Source: Flavisolibacter tropicus (GTDB lineage: Bacteria; Bacteroidota; Bacteroidia; Chitinophagales; Chitinophagaceae). From it: a DNA stretch of 64,000 bases. The DNA lies in contig NZ_CP011390.1 of the NCBI RefSeq assembly GCF_001644645.1, forward strand, positions 310,001-374,000. Direction: 5' to 3'. Within the stretch, counting starts at the first letter, position 1. Each line of letters opens with the position of its first letter. Under the pieces are notes generated by a model. The model made no database searches. It saw nothing but the letters and a program-made list of their open reading frames with translations, and was not told where the DNA came from. Position numbers and translations under genes: made by a program. Of this stretch, positions 49,963 to 59,826 are shown one piece after another.

Positions 49963-51159
49963 TTAATTAGCTCTTATACTGATGTATTGAGATTGTCGCT
50001 GTGCAATTTTCCTTTTTAATTCTTTTGCAGCTTCAGTATATCCTCCATCTGCTCCATCTAAAAAGTGAATATGTTTGTCTTTGTAATTTTCAATATAGCA
50101 GGTAATTACACTTTCTCTATTGCTATAATGACCAAATAGTAGCTGGCCAGCATTTTCTTGTTCTGTTAGATAGTTTAAGAATTGGGAGTGTTGTTGTGGG
50201 GTGCCTGAAATTATTGTGTTAATACGTCCATCTATTAGAAGTGAGTCGGAGTGGGAGATAATTTGTTCAATATAACGCTGTGCGTCAAACTTTGGGGATT
50301 TAATGTGAAATTTAAATACAAACCATCCAAAGAGATTTTTGAGAAAAGAATTTAAGAAATAAGTGATTTTCCATTTACCGTATTTGGCCAACATTTCTTT
50401 CTTCAGTCTGGAGAAGCTTAATAAAAGTTTTAGCCGTTCAATAGATAATGGATGCCTATGATTGATATCGCCAAAAACATTATCAATTTGAGATAATGCA
50501 TTGCGGAAGATACTTAACTGGTTTACTAGTTGTGGTGAATCAATCAAATAGCAAACAACTTCATGTTCTGCGACAGGTGGTTTTACGCGATCCCAGCGGC
50601 ATTCCAGACCTGTTAGATTTAATTGACTTGGGCGATCTTCATTTAATGATGAGCTAATATTAGCTGCATACTTTATTTGCTTTTCAGCGTATTGCATTCC
50701 ATTACCAATAATAAGTGCCTTATTTAGAAAGTTATCTACTTTAAGTTTAGTGATTTTTATATGATATCCTGCATTTAGTACTTCTTGGATTGACATGAAG
50801 CCAATATGCATTTCTAATCCAAAGTATTTCTGGCTATTTTGGTTATGCAGAGCTAATCCAGCAAGCACTTCCATTAAAATGGGTTGCGGTACAAGTAGTG
50901 AACCTCCGTCACCTCCAAAAAAGAAAGGGACCTCTATATTCCGCTTCTTGCAAATATTGAGGGCTGCAATCAAGCTGCCGGCAGCTACCAGGTTCACATC
51001 ATTGTGGCGTCCATTATTTATGGCAGCTGTTGAGTTCTTTATATCTGCAATGATTATGTGCCAGCTAGGTGGAATCTGAGAGAAGTTGTGATCGTATAAA
51101 ATGTCGGTTATAGGCAGTTGTAAGGGCGGGAGATCTTTATAGAAGTTTATATCATTCAT
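49963..51159 (-). CDS. DUF3095 protein, nucleotide-cyclase-like
   Basis: The 398-aa protein belongs to DUF3095. Its N-terminal half resembles a class III cyclase core, with IIIADIKNSTAAINNGRHND near residue 37 and PFFFGGDGGSLLVP around residue 82 in place of the two metal-binding aspartate positions. The second half includes LECRWDRVKPPVAEHEV, typical for the family. DUF3095 has no established function that I know of; the cyclase link is an inference from motif spacing. It has an AT-rich coding sequence and stands alone. Confidence 0.82.
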   Translation of the reverse strand: MNDINFYKDLPPLQLPITDILYDHNFSQIPPSWHIIIADIKNSTAAINNGRHNDVNLVAAGSLIAALNICKKRNIEVPFFFGGDGGSLLVPQPILMEVLAGLALHNQNSQKYFGLEMHIGFMSIQEVLNAGYHIKITKLKVDNFLNKALIIGNGMQYAEKQIKYAANISSSLNEDRPSQLNLTGLECRWDRVKPPVAEHEVVCYLIDSPQLVNQLSIFRNALSQIDNVFGDINHRHPLSIERLKLLLSFSRLKKEMLAKYGKWKITYFLNSFLKNLFGWFVFKFHIKSPKFDAQRYIEQIISHSDSLLIDGRINTIISGTPQQHSQFLNYLTEQENAGQLLFGHYSNRESVITCYIENYKDKHIHFLDGADGGYTEAAKELKRKIAQRQSQYISIRAN

Positions 51160-51335
51160 AACTCCTGATTTATGAAGGTTTCCGCTCCTTAAATTTAAGG
51201 AAAGTCTAATGCATTCATCTTATTAGGAAAGTGTTTTCTGATAAAAATGGTTCCCTTTTACAAGGGATTGAATAGTAAACTACCAGAAAAAGCAAAAAAA
51301 TCGTAAATCTGCATTCTTAACATCAAAATCGTACT

Positions 51336-51827
51336 ATGCCTTCTTTTGACATTGTAAGTAAAGTAGAACTGCAAGTCCTTGACAATGCGGTAAACGTAAC
51401 AAAGAAAGAAATTGAAAATCGCTTTGATTTTAAAGGCTCTCATGTCGTTATTGATCTGGATAAAAAAGAATATCTGATTAAAGTTGAAACGGATAGCGAA
51501 ATGCAAATGAAGCAATTGACCGATGTGCTGCTAAGCCGTTCTATGAAGCAGGGTATAGCTCCTGAGGCTTTTGATTTCTCAAAGGAGCCCCATCAAAGCG
51601 GAAAAGTGGTTAAAAAGGATGTGCCCGTGCGCAATGGACTAAAACAGGAAGATGCCAAAAAGGTAGTGAAGCTCATAAAAGACTCAGGTTTAAAGGTACA
51701 GGTGCAGATAATGGATGATTTAGTGCGTGTTACAGGGAAGAAAATAGATGATTTACAGGAAGTTATACAACTTTGTAAGAACAGTAACCTAGGTATTCCT
51801 TTCCAATATGTAAATATGCGGAGCTAA
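51336..51827 (+). CDS. YajQ family nucleotide-binding protein
   Basis: The 163-aa protein matches YajQ (DUF520): PSFDIVSKVELQVLDNAVNV, EIENRFDFKGSHVVIDLDK and the C-terminal LQEVIQLCKNSNLGIPFQYV. Xanthomonas members bind cyclic di-GMP; E. coli YajQ binds GTP and tRNA-like ligands weakly. The exact ligand here is unknown. Its length is normal. The 176-base upstream gap to the DUF3095 gene holds no coding frame. Confidence 0.93.
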   Translation: MPSFDIVSKVELQVLDNAVNVTKKEIENRFDFKGSHVVIDLDKKEYLIKVETDSEMQMKQLTDVLLSRSMKQGIAPEAFDFSKEPHQSGKVVKKDVPVRNGLKQEDAKKVVKLIKDSGLKVQVQIMDDLVRVTGKKIDDLQEVIQLCKNSNLGIPFQYVNMRS

Positions 51828-51845
51828 AAATTAACAGAGTAAGCA

Positions 51846-51877
51846 TTTGGGTGAAATGATAATTTGAATTACCTTTG
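51846..51877 (+). promoter_or_regulatory. rpmE2 promoter, TTTG-N20-TACCTTTG
   Basis: TTTG at 51846-51849 and TACCTTTG at 51870-51877 with a 20-base spacer make the best consensus Bacteroidota promoter seen in the window, about 40 nt upstream of the L31 gene. Confidence 0.8.
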
Positions 51878-51922
51878 CGCCTTTGTAAACACAAATAGCT
51901 GCCTCTAATAAATAGAATTATC

Positions 51923-52171
51923 ATGAAAAAAGGTCTTCATCCTCAAAATTACCGTTACGTAGTGTTTAAAGATATGAGTAACGGCCATAGCTTTTTGAGC
52001 CGCTCTACGGCTGCCACTAAAGAAACCGTGAAATGGGAAGATGGTAATGAATATCCGTTGATCAAATTGGAGATTTCTAATACCTCACATCCTTTCTTCA
52101 CTGGTAAGAATATAATGGTAGATACAGCTGGTCGTATCGACAAGTTCAAGAAGAAATACGCAAAGAAATAA
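51923..52171 (+). CDS. rpmE2: 50S ribosomal protein L31, type B
   Basis: The 82-aa protein is a type B (zinc-independent) L31: [20 protein letters not shown] with [20 protein letters not shown], and no cysteines. Type A L31 carries four zinc-binding cysteines. In species that keep both, type B is made under zinc limitation; in many Bacteroidota only type B is present. A strong promoter lies upstream and a terminator downstream, so it is monocistronic. Confidence 0.95.
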   Translation: MKKGLHPQNYRYVVFKDMSNGHSFLSRSTAATKETVKWEDGNEYPLIKLEISNTSHPFFTGKNIMVDTAGRIDKFKKKYAKK

Positions 52172-52203
52172 TTACAGTTCGCTTTGTTCTGTTCATTATA
52201 CTT

Positions 52204-52231
52204 ATCCCGCCTTCAGCGGGATTTTTTATTT
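52204..52231 (+). terminator. Terminator after rpmE2
   Basis: CCCGC pairs with GCGGG across a 5-base loop and is followed by ATTTTTTATTTTT. Confidence 0.88.
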
Positions 52232-52250
52232 TTACCGGAATTGGTTGGAT

Positions 52251-53429
52251 ATGAACAAGATTGTCTTCACGGAAGAGTTCTGCAGTCCGGAAAATTTATT
52301 CCCTTTTACCCTTACCCGACAGATTCAAGATATACGAATAGGTGTTTTGACCATCCGTGAAAAATGGGAGCAGCTACTTGGTTTGCCCTCCTTTGATAAA
52401 CAGGAAGATGACTATAAGGACCAGGAAAGAGCCCTGATTATTGATGATGCCATAAATGATGATATTCTTTATTTGATTCATGGAAATATTATCCCTACGC
52501 CCAAATTAGCCAAACAAGTAAAGAAGCTTAAGCCGGGGGAATTTATATCTGTACCCGGCCAAGCGGGTCTTGTTTATTGTATTTGCCGGGAGCAAATTGT
52601 TCATAAAGAAAGAATTCGGGTTGAAAAAGCCGTAAAGCTAACGGCTGAATATAAAGAGGTTAAATACCCTTGGGATATTTTTGGATTAAATGCGTGGGCT
52701 ATCCAGCAAGATGTTGAATGGCTGAAAAAGAATAGAAAGCTTCAAGCGCCATCTGATACAAACAAGCTGATCAACGCTGAAGAAATCTACATTGAAAAAG
52801 GAGCTATTGTAGAGCATTGTTTTTTGAATGCCACTGATGGGCCTATCTATATTGGAAAAGGCGCAACGGTAATGGAAGGAGCTATGCTGCGTGGTCCTTT
52901 GGCTATAGGCGAAGGTGCCATAATAAAGATGGGATCAAAAATATATGGTGCTACTACTATTGGACCTTATTGCAGTGCAGGCGGAGAGATAAAGAATAGT
53001 GTGTTTTTTGGCTATTCAAATAAAGCTCATGACGGCTATTTAGGCGATGCGGTTATTGGGGAGTGGTGCAATATGGGCGCTGGTACGTCTTGTTCTAATG
53101 TAAAGAACAATGCCTCTACCATTGCGGTATATACACCAAACGGTCCAGTGCCGGTGGGTTTAAAATGCGGTGTTCTTATGGGGGATTATACCCGTACAGC
53201 TATCAATACTTCCATTAATTCCGGAACAGTGATAGGGGTGAGCTGCAATGTTTTTGGTAACGGTCTAACTCCAAAGTATATTCCGTCATTTTCCTGGGGA
53301 AGCGAAGGCATTAAGCGCTATGAACTGGATAGGGCGCTTGAACATATTGAAAACTGGAAAAAATTAAAGCAACAGACATTGACAACTGCGGAGTCTGTTA
53401 TTCTAAAGCATATTTTTGACCACTATTAA
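52251..53429 (+). CDS. Sugar nucleotidyltransferase-like protein with left-handed beta-helix
   Basis: From the ATG at 52251 (MNKIVFTEEFCSPENLFPFT) the product is 392 aa. The N-terminal part is a GlmU-like putative nucleotidyltransferase domain, lacking the usual GGxGxRL loop. The C-terminal half has hexapeptide repeats (AIVEHCFLNATDGPIYIGKG, TVMEGAMLRGPLAIGEGAII, IGPYCSAGGEIKNSVFFGYS), as in left-handed beta-helix acyltransferases. It may act on a sugar-1-phosphate; the reaction is unassigned. It ends 24 bases before tpiA. Confidence 0.85.
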   Translation: MNKIVFTEEFCSPENLFPFTLTRQIQDIRIGVLTIREKWEQLLGLPSFDKQEDDYKDQERALIIDDAINDDILYLIHGNIIPTPKLAKQVKKLKPGEFISVPGQAGLVYCICREQIVHKERIRVEKAVKLTAEYKEVKYPWDIFGLNAWAIQQDVEWLKKNRKLQAPSDTNKLINAEEIYIEKGAIVEHCFLNATDGPIYIGKGATVMEGAMLRGPLAIGEGAIIKMGSKIYGATTIGPYCSAGGEIKNSVFFGYSNKAHDGYLGDAVIGEWCNMGAGTSCSNVKNNASTIAVYTPNGPVPVGLKCGVLMGDYTRTAINTSINSGTVIGVSCNVFGNGLTPKYIPSFSWGSEGIKRYELDRALEHIENWKKLKQQTLTTAESVILKHIFDHY

Positions 53430-53453
53430 TCCATTTAATTAAATATACTCTCC

Positions 53454-54224
53454 ATGCGTAAACAGATAGCTGCCGCCAACTGGAAAATGAATTTGACATA
53501 TGATCAAGGTGAAGCACTTCTAAAAGAAATTATTGGCGCTGGTATTCAGCTGTCGTCTAATCAGCAGGCTTTATTTGCAGTTCCCTTTCCCTATTTAGCC
53601 ATGGCTAAGGCTGCAGTAAAAGGACAAACTAATTTTGATATAGCCGCTCAGAATTGCTCTAATAAAAAGAGTGGCGCCTATACCGGAGAAGTTTCTGTTG
53701 AAATGCTACAGTCCATGGGTATTGGCTATTGTGTTATTGGTCACAGCGAACGGCGGGAATACTTTATGGAGAGTAATAAGGTATTGGCTGAAAAAGTAAA
53801 TATCTGCCTGGAAAATAACATTACTCCGATCTTTTGTTGCGGCGAGGCATTACAGGTTAGAGAAGAAAGTGCCCAGAATGCTTTTGTGCAACAGCAATTG
53901 GAGGAATCCCTGTTTCATTTAACCCCAGACCAAGTACAGAAAGTGGTCATTGCCTACGAGCCTATTTGGGCAATTGGTACTGGAAAAACGGCATCGACCG
54001 AGCAAGCACAGGAAATGCATGCACATATACGCCAGGTTTTAGCTGGTAAATATGGAGAAGCAGTAGCTGGAAATATTTCCATTCTTTATGGCGGTAGCGT
54101 AAAAGCAAATAATGCAGCAGAACTTTTTGCCTGTCCAGACGTGGATGGCGGACTGGTAGGCGGGGCTTCGTTGTTGGCACAAGATTTTGTGCAGATAATT
54201 AAAGCTCTCAAGTCATCAAACTGA
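53454..54224 (+). CDS. tpiA: Triosephosphate isomerase
   Basis: The 256-aa enzyme interconverts DHAP and glyceraldehyde-3-phosphate. AANWKMN at residues 6-12 holds the catalytic Lys. GHSERREYF has the catalytic His, AYEPIWAIGTGKTAS the catalytic Glu, and YGGSVKANNA and GGLVGGASL bind phosphate. It follows the nucleotidyltransferase gene by 24 bases. In many Bacteroidota tpiA lies next to the DUF1599/DoxX pair; here it is separated from them by about 7 kb. Confidence 0.97.
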   Translation: MRKQIAAANWKMNLTYDQGEALLKEIIGAGIQLSSNQQALFAVPFPYLAMAKAAVKGQTNFDIAAQNCSNKKSGAYTGEVSVEMLQSMGIGYCVIGHSERREYFMESNKVLAEKVNICLENNITPIFCCGEALQVREESAQNAFVQQQLEESLFHLTPDQVQKVVIAYEPIWAIGTGKTASTEQAQEMHAHIRQVLAGKYGEAVAGNISILYGGSVKANNAAELFACPDVDGGLVGGASLLAQDFVQIIKALKSSN

Positions 54225-54238
54225 CGCCAACATATAAA

Positions 54239-54667
54239 ATGGTGATTACCCGTAAAAGTAGTTTGTTATTGAACTTGTTTAAGGTGCGGGTTATTATAGA
54301 CGGGAGTAAGATTTACCAATTAGAAAAAGACAGTTCAATAGAGATTGGCAGTTTAAACAGCAGCTCTCGCATAGTAGTAACAAATGGTTTTCATCATAGT
54401 CCTTGCTTTGAGGTAAAGTACAATCAAAGGAAAGTGTGTTATTTTAATGTGGGTTGCGCTTTGGATGATAACCTGTTAGCTGCGGGAGGGCTGTTGCTTA
54501 TATTACTATACCTGGCTGGATTGACATCTGGAATTCTTTTGCTAAAAGTTGTAAGTTTTTTGCCTATCATTTATTTTTTATACGTGTACTATGTTAACAG
54601 GAAGGAGTTTATCCAGCTTCGGTATAATAACCAACTAATGGGACCTATTAGATCTAAAGACTTCTAA
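54239..54667 (+). CDS. Hypothetical membrane protein
   Basis: The 142-aa protein has a polar N-terminal half with beta-like stretches (FKVRVIIDGSKIYQLEKDSS, RIVVTNGFHHSPCFEV). Two hydrophobic spans follow (LLAAGGLLLILLYLAGLTSG and VVSFLPIIYFLYVYYV), with a short basic tail. I recognise no family. It follows tpiA by 14 bases, within the same transcript, but this may be chance. AT content rises here compared with tpiA. Confidence 0.6.
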   Translation: MVITRKSSLLLNLFKVRVIIDGSKIYQLEKDSSIEIGSLNSSSRIVVTNGFHHSPCFEVKYNQRKVCYFNVGCALDDNLLAAGGLLLILLYLAGLTSGILLLKVVSFLPIIYFLYVYYVNRKEFIQLRYNNQLMGPIRSKDF

Positions 54668-54978
54668 AAATTATTGCTTCTTGGACATTCATCCCTTGAT
54701 TTCTACTTAAAAGAGAAAACAATTAAATATACAATTGAAATTGGGCCTTGTCTTATGGTCAGTCGAATGGGTGAAAATTCTAAGTTTAATAATGAAATAA
54801 TACATAGAAAGGTCGTTAAAAATGTGTATTTCAATAGTCCAATAAATCAGGCTTATTTAATTAAAGGTCATTTGTAGTTTTATATTTCGCTAATGGAGTG
54901 ATTGATAATTTATATCCTTAAATAGATTCACCGACATACCAGTAATAAAGGGCCACCTCTTTTACAATACTATTGTAA
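54668..54978. other. AT-rich gap with a doubtful short frame
   Basis: A plus-strand frame of 67 codons starts at TTG 54674 and ends at 54877. It has no ATG start or ribosome site and its residues show no family pattern. It might be a decayed tail related to the preceding gene. No RNA gene or terminator was seen. Confidence 0.4.
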
Positions 54979-56187
54979 TTAGCTGTTTTTGAAGCGACTC
55001 AAAAGATAAAAATAGAAGAGCGTGAATGATGCTGAACTTCCAATTGCTGCTCCATAAATTGAATAGTGTGGGATGAGAACAAGATCTACAATTACCATCA
55101 CTAGCAGAGCGTATAATGCTGCTTTAATGTTCTCGTTGTTTTTATTAATGCTTGAGAAGAAAGTATCAATAGGATAAGAGGCTGAAAAAAGTAAAACGCC
55201 AGGCATTAAGTAAATAAAGCTTAGATACATTTTATCGAATGTTGCTCCAAACACAAATGGAAATAGCCAATATCCTGTTAGGCAAAGAAAACAGCAAATT
55301 GTAAGACTTACCAGAAAGTATAAGCGACTAAGTTTGGTTACATTTTCCTTTAAAAGTGTATTGCTTGCACTTTGTTGAGTTAGAAGAGGAAGTAGCGTAA
55401 AGGAGGCAAGATTAGGTAGTAGTAAGATAAGTTGTACTATTTTGCCAGTTTGGATATAATTCCCTAAGTCTTTATTGTTGGTCAAATATCGTACTAGCCA
55501 AATATCGCCGCGTAGCAATAGATTAACGCCTAGATTAAAAAGAAAGATATTTAAGCTATAGGTCATAATCTCTTTCTTTAATCGAATAGGCCAAAGTTTA
55601 ATTACTGTTTTCGTTTTAGATAATAGCGTTATAGTTAAAATAGTGCAGGTAAGGATTGAGGCTATAAAATAGGCGCTTAGGTATAAATGTAAAATATGCG
55701 TTTCACCACTGCCATTGAGTGTGTATAAGTAGCAAAGGAGTGAAATATTGCAAATGAATGGAATTAGGCAAGGAATAACAAGTTGGTTAGACGATACAAA
55801 AAGGGCGGTTATTAGTCCTGTTAGAATTGAGCTAAAGACAAAAAGAATTAAAAGAAGTGTGTTGTAATTATAATGGATTATATCAAATGAATAGCTGAAA
55901 TAAAACAGTATTGAAAACAGAAGGGTGGTTATCAATGACCAATGTAGGGTAAGATTAAGCAACGTGCTTACTTTAAACTCTTTTTTAGCGTTAAAGTAGC
56001 TTAATGAAATATCCAATCCCATAGTCAGAAACTGAATGACAAAAGCAAGATTGTTAATAAGGTAAAAGAATGGGCCACTTTGAGAAGCACCTAAAATATT
56101 GGCCAGATAAATATTCAACAAAAAAGAAGAAATGTAGAAAGCTAATCTCCACACTACTCCCTTTAAGAATATATTTTTTAGATGCAT
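54979..56187 (-). CDS. Lipopolysaccharide/polysaccharide flippase (Wzx/MATE-like)
   Basis: The 402-aa protein has about twelve hydrophobic segments with the polysaccharide-flippase start GVVWRLAFYISSFLLNIYLA and ILGASQSGPFFYLINNLAFV. It belongs to the oligosaccharide flippase group of the MOP superfamily. It probably flips a lipid-linked glycan from the inner to the outer side of the cytoplasmic membrane. No glycosyltransferase lies next to it. The coding sequence is AT-rich, unlike the adjoining lepA. Confidence 0.78.
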   Translation of the reverse strand: MHLKNIFLKGVVWRLAFYISSFLLNIYLANILGASQSGPFFYLINNLAFVIQFLTMGLDISLSYFNAKKEFKVSTLLNLTLHWSLITTLLFSILFYFSYSFDIIHYNYNTLLLILFVFSSILTGLITALFVSSNQLVIPCLIPFICNISLLCYLYTLNGSGETHILHLYLSAYFIASILTCTILTITLLSKTKTVIKLWPIRLKKEIMTYSLNIFLFNLGVNLLLRGDIWLVRYLTNNKDLGNYIQTGKIVQLILLLPNLASFTLLPLLTQQSASNTLLKENVTKLSRLYFLVSLTICCFLCLTGYWLFPFVFGATFDKMYLSFIYLMPGVLLFSASYPIDTFFSSINKNNENIKAALYALLVMVIVDLVLIPHYSIYGAAIGSSASFTLFYFYLLSRFKNS

Positions 56188-56381
56188 AAATAGTGTTTCA
56201 CCTTCTAAGTGATTTAATAGCTATTTTTTTAGGTGTTTTAAAAGCTTGTATAGTTTAAGACTGTTGGCCATTTTATGGCACTTAAGGCAAAAGCACAATT
56301 ACCCGCGCACGGTTTTATGCAAATAAAGCTTATTTAACGCTTTAATCATGCGCAAAGTAAAAGAAGCTCAACCCTTTTTGC

Positions 56382-56389
56382 TACCTTTG
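56382..56389 (+). promoter_or_regulatory. -7 element of lepA
   Basis: TACCTTTG matches TAnnTTTG exactly, 28 bases upstream of the lepA ATG. No clear -33 TTTG is seen. Confidence 0.5.
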
Positions 56390-56417
56390 CCCGTTCGTAA
56401 ACCGAAGTATTCCTTAC

Positions 56418-58208
56418 ATGAAGAACATTCGTAACTTCTGCATTATTGCCCATATTGATCACGGTAAAAGTACCTTGGCTGACCGTTTGTTACAAACGAC
56501 TAATACCATCAGCGAACGGGAAATGATGGACCAAGTACTTGATGACATGGACCTGGAGCGTGAAAAAGGTATCACTATTAAGAGCCATGCCATTCAGATC
56601 AATTATAAGCATAAAGGCGAAAATTATACATTAAACCTGATTGATACACCAGGTCACGTGGACTTTAGCTACGAGGTGAGCCGCGCACTTGCTGCCTGTG
56701 AAGGTGCTTTGTTATTGGTAGATGCTACTCAGGGTATTCAAGCACAAACTATCTCCAATCTTTATCTAGCAATTGAAAATGATCTGGAAATCATCCCCGT
56801 TATCAATAAAATTGATATGGATGGTGCCATGATTGAGGAGGTGAAAGATCAGATCATTGATCTGATAGGATGCAAGCCAGAGGAGATATTGTTAGCCAGT
56901 GGTCGTTCAGGGATTGGTATTGAAGGTATTTTAGAGGCGATTGTAGAGCGTATACCAGCTCCAAAAGGTGACCCTGAAAAGCCATTGCAGGCTTTGATCT
57001 TTGATAGTGTATTTAACAGTTTCCGTGGGATTATTGTTTACTACCGGATTTTAAATGGTACGCTGAAAAAGGGTGAAAAGGTAAAGTTCGTGTCTACAGA
57101 TCAGGAATATGAGGCTGATGAAATTGGGATTCTAAAACTAGGTTTAGAGCCTAAGAATGAAGTAGGGGCCGGAGATGTTGGCTATATTATCACTGGTATT
57201 AAGAATGCTAAAGAGGTAAAAGTTGGTGATACAATTACATCCGCAACCAACCCAACGCAAGAAATGATCAAGGGCTTCCAGGAAGTAAAGCCCATGGTAT
57301 TTGCTGGTATTTTCCCGGTTAATACGGATGAGTTTGAGGAGTTGCGCGACTGTATGGATAAGCTGCAGTTGAATGATGCCTCTTTGTCATTTGAGTTAGA
57401 GACCTCTCAAGCCCTTGGCTTTGGTTTTCGATGCGGTTTCCTTGGGTTGCTGCATATGGAAATTATCCAGGAACGTTTGGAAAGAGAGTTTAACCAAACG
57501 GTAATTACTACCGTTCCTAACGTAAGCTTTATAGCCTACACCACCAGGGGTGAGAAGATCATTGTCAATAACCCGGCAGAAATGCCTGATCCGGTAAAGA
57601 CTGATCGCATTGAAGAGCCGTTTATCAAGGCGCAGATTATTACCAAGCCTGATTATATAGGCAATATCATGACCTTGTGTTTAGGAAAACGAGGTATATT
57701 AATTAACCAGAGCTACCTGACTCAAACCAGGGTAGAGCTGATCTTTGAAATGCCGTTGACGGAGATTGTATTTGACTTCTATGATAAACTAAAGAGCCAG
57801 ACAAGAGGATATGCTTCTTTCGACTATTCTCCTATAGGATATAGAGATGCAGACATTGTGAAGATGGATATCTTATTGAATAATGATAAGGTGGATGCTT
57901 TAAGTGCTTTGATACACCGTAGCCGGGCACAGGATTTTGGTAGAAAGCTTTGTGAAAAGCTGAAGGAGTTATTGCCACGCCAACAGTTCCAGATTGCTAT
58001 TCAGGCTGCTATTGGAGCAAAGGTTGTGGCCCGTGAAAATATCTCGGCTATGCGTAAAGACGTAACAGCTAAATGTTATGGTGGTGATATTAGCCGTAAG
58101 CGTAAGCTGTTGGAAAAGCAAAAAGAAGGTAAGAAGCGTATGCGTCAGATAGGTAACGTGGAAGTACCACAAGAAGCATTCTTAGCTGTATTGAAGCTGG
58201 ATGATTAA
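56418..58208 (+). CDS. lepA: Elongation factor 4 (LepA)
   Basis: A 596-aa translational GTPase. G1 is [16 protein letters not shown]3 is [17 protein letters not shown] and G4 is [10 protein letters not shown]. The domain order matches LepA, with the C-terminal [20 protein letters not shown] and the tail [16 protein letters not shown]4 has roles in ribosome back-translocation or 30S assembly, still debated. It stands alone with its own promoter and terminator. Confidence 0.97.
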   Translation: MKNIRNFCIIAHIDHGKSTLADRLLQTTNTISEREMMDQVLDDMDLEREKGITIKSHAIQINYKHKGENYTLNLIDTPGHVDFSYEVSRALAACEGALLLVDATQGIQAQTISNLYLAIENDLEIIPVINKIDMDGAMIEEVKDQIIDLIGCKPEEILLASGRSGIGIEGILEAIVERIPAPKGDPEKPLQALIFDSVFNSFRGIIVYYRILNGTLKKGEKVKFVSTDQEYEADEIGILKLGLEPKNEVGAGDVGYIITGIKNAKEVKVGDTITSATNPTQEMIKGFQEVKPMVFAGIFPVNTDEFEELRDCMDKLQLNDASLSFELETSQALGFGFRCGFLGLLHMEIIQERLEREFNQTVITTVPNVSFIAYTTRGEKIIVNNPAEMPDPVKTDRIEEPFIKAQIITKPDYIGNIMTLCLGKRGILINQSYLTQTRVELIFEMPLTEIVFDFYDKLKSQTRGYASFDYSPIGYRDADIVKMDILLNNDKVDALSALIHRSRAQDFGRKLCEKLKELLPRQQFQIAIQAAIGAKVVARENISAMRKDVTAKCYGGDISRKRKLLEKQKEGKKRMRQIGNVEVPQEAFLAVLKLDD

Positions 58209-58226
58209 GAAATGAAATACTTGAAT

Positions 58227-58263
58227 AAAAGAAAAGGGATGTTTAAAACATCCCTTTTCTTTT
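58227..58263. terminator. Bidirectional terminator after lepA
   Basis: An almost perfect palindrome with 18-base arms (AAAAGAAAAGGGATGTTT and its inverse) lies between the convergent lepA and minus-strand gene, with A/T outer runs. Confidence 0.9.
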
Positions 58264-58278
58264 ATGATAACTTATGTA

Positions 58279-59295
58279 TTAGTCAGATGATTCGTCTTTT
58301 TTCTTGGCTTTGGACTTATTGCTTTTGTCCATGAGTTTTTGCTCATTTCTGTTGCCTTTTGAATCTAAAAGTGGGTCGCCGACTGGTGGATTGCCTAAAA
58401 GAGGATCTACGCCACTCATATCAACTTTATAATTAAAGACTTTATCAATATGAACCCATTGGCCCTTTTCCCATTTAAAGCCTTCGTAATCGCCATCGGG
58501 AATGTAGGTGTAAGGTTTATCGGGTTCGTCTGACTCAGAAATCAAATGATCGACTAGGATCATGCCTTCTTCATCAATATAATTGACTAACGCACCAGCA
58601 TCTTTTTTGTATTCTATAGCAAATCGATATTGATTAGGCTTTTTAACGCTATCTTTTTGAAAAGAAAATAAGGGGCCACCAAAGACTGGTTGGTTATTTT
58701 GATCAAACGTTAATACATCAATCCATTTTTTATTACTGCGAACACTATAGTCGTCAATGCCAAACAACGTGTAGTAGTTTTTACCGTTATATTGGGTTTT
58801 GATGATGTTGTAGTATACTGCACCAATCCAGTTGGTACGCGTGCGGACAGAGTCAAGAGGACGCTCTGTGAACTCCGAAAAGTCGGAGAGAGGTACTAAT
58901 TTTAAGGAACCATCCAGGGTTCTATATTGGATAGCACCACGCTGGCGGGAGTAATAATCATCAAAAGATAATGACCAGGTAAAGATTCGAAAAGTACTAT
59001 CGGGTGCATATAGTTTGGATATTCCGATAACAGAGTCTAATGGGTAATAGAAAGAGTTCTTTACTTGGAGTGTTCTAACCAGGGTGCGGACAAATTGACT
59101 ATCATTACGCATGCGGCCTGCGGTAAGAGAGTCGATGATAAGGTTTTTAGCCAGAAGTTTTAATGAATCTTCTTTCTTGTGAAGAATCTTTATATCTGCG
59201 GGGGCGATTTTCTGAGCGCTAGCTCCAGCTGATATAAAAGCGGCAATCAATAAGAATAGGATGGTTTTTCTCACTACTAAACAATGATTTAGCAT
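58279..59295 (-). CDS. Conserved secreted protein, unknown function
   Basis: The 338-aa protein has a signal peptide (TILFLLIAAFISAGASAQ) starting near residue 11. A globular mature part follows, rich in aromatic residues (IFTWSLSFDDYYSRQRGAI, NWIGAVYYNIIKTQYNGKNY, YRFAIEYKKDAG). It ends in a Lys/Asp-rich tail (KSNKSKAKKKDESSD). No domain is recognised. The start at 59295 puts a few residues before the signal peptide; a GTG seven codons in would shorten this. It is convergent with lepA and stands before the second dispersed repeat. Confidence 0.75.
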   Translation of the reverse strand: MLNHCLVVRKTILFLLIAAFISAGASAQKIAPADIKILHKKEDSLKLLAKNLIIDSLTAGRMRNDSQFVRTLVRTLQVKNSFYYPLDSVIGISKLYAPDSTFRIFTWSLSFDDYYSRQRGAIQYRTLDGSLKLVPLSDFSEFTERPLDSVRTRTNWIGAVYYNIIKTQYNGKNYYTLFGIDDYSVRSNKKWIDVLTFDQNNQPVFGGPLFSFQKDSVKKPNQYRFAIEYKKDAGALVNYIDEEGMILVDHLISESDEPDKPYTYIPDGDYEGFKWEKGQWVHIDKVFNYKVDMSGVDPLLGNPPVGDPLLDSKGNRNEQKLMDKSNKSKAKKKDESSD

Positions 59296-59345
59296 ATGCT
59301 AAGAACGGCAAAAAAGTTTAAATATTATCTTAAGGTTGACTGTGT

Positions 59346-59680
59346 ATGGGAATTTGAAATTTGAGATTTGGGATTTGAAATTGGGAGGAGCTGGTGGAGG
59401 CTTTGGATTGCAGATTTTAGATTGACGATTACGGATTGGGCAGTAAAGATGCCTGCTTTTAGTATATTTAGTGCCTTCTCATTGGTGTCATTTCTTCTTT
59501 TTTGATTACTCGTTTCTTAATTATTTCTTCATGGTTAGCAGCTAAGGACATACGGACTAAGGTACAGGTGAGATAGGACTGTAGTAGGGGCCGAGGGATC
59601 GGCCGAGGTACAGGTGAGATACGGAGTTAAGTAGGCTTCCATACGGAGTAACCATGAAGGAACAGAGGCGGCGTAGCTGA
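59346..59680 (+). repeat. Dispersed repeat, copy B
   Basis: About 335 bases matching copy A (19446-19770) in the same orientation. Shared blocks are GATTGCAGATTTTAGATTG, GCTTTTAGTAT, GGATCGGCCGAGGTAC with GGTGAGATACGGAGT, and CTTCCATACGGAGTAACC with ATGAAGG. Single-base changes are scattered, for example GGTACAGG against GGTACGGG. It fills most of the 59296-59826 gap between the minus-strand secreted-protein and heptose genes. The rest of that gap is AT-rich and empty. Confidence 0.85.
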
Positions 59681-59826
59681 TCGGGAAGTATGGCAGATGG
59701 GAATTTAGGGATGGCAGATGTAGGGGGATGGGCAGCGTATTGATAGGTTTGATATATTTCTTTAATAATAATATCCGGCTTTAATATTTACCCGTTATTC
59801 TTATATATAACAAAATACCTAAGCAA

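Noticed and set aside
54674..54877. Plus-strand frame of 67 codons after the hypothetical membrane gene
   Set aside because: It starts at TTG, has no ribosome site and no recognisable content; kept only as a note on the gap.
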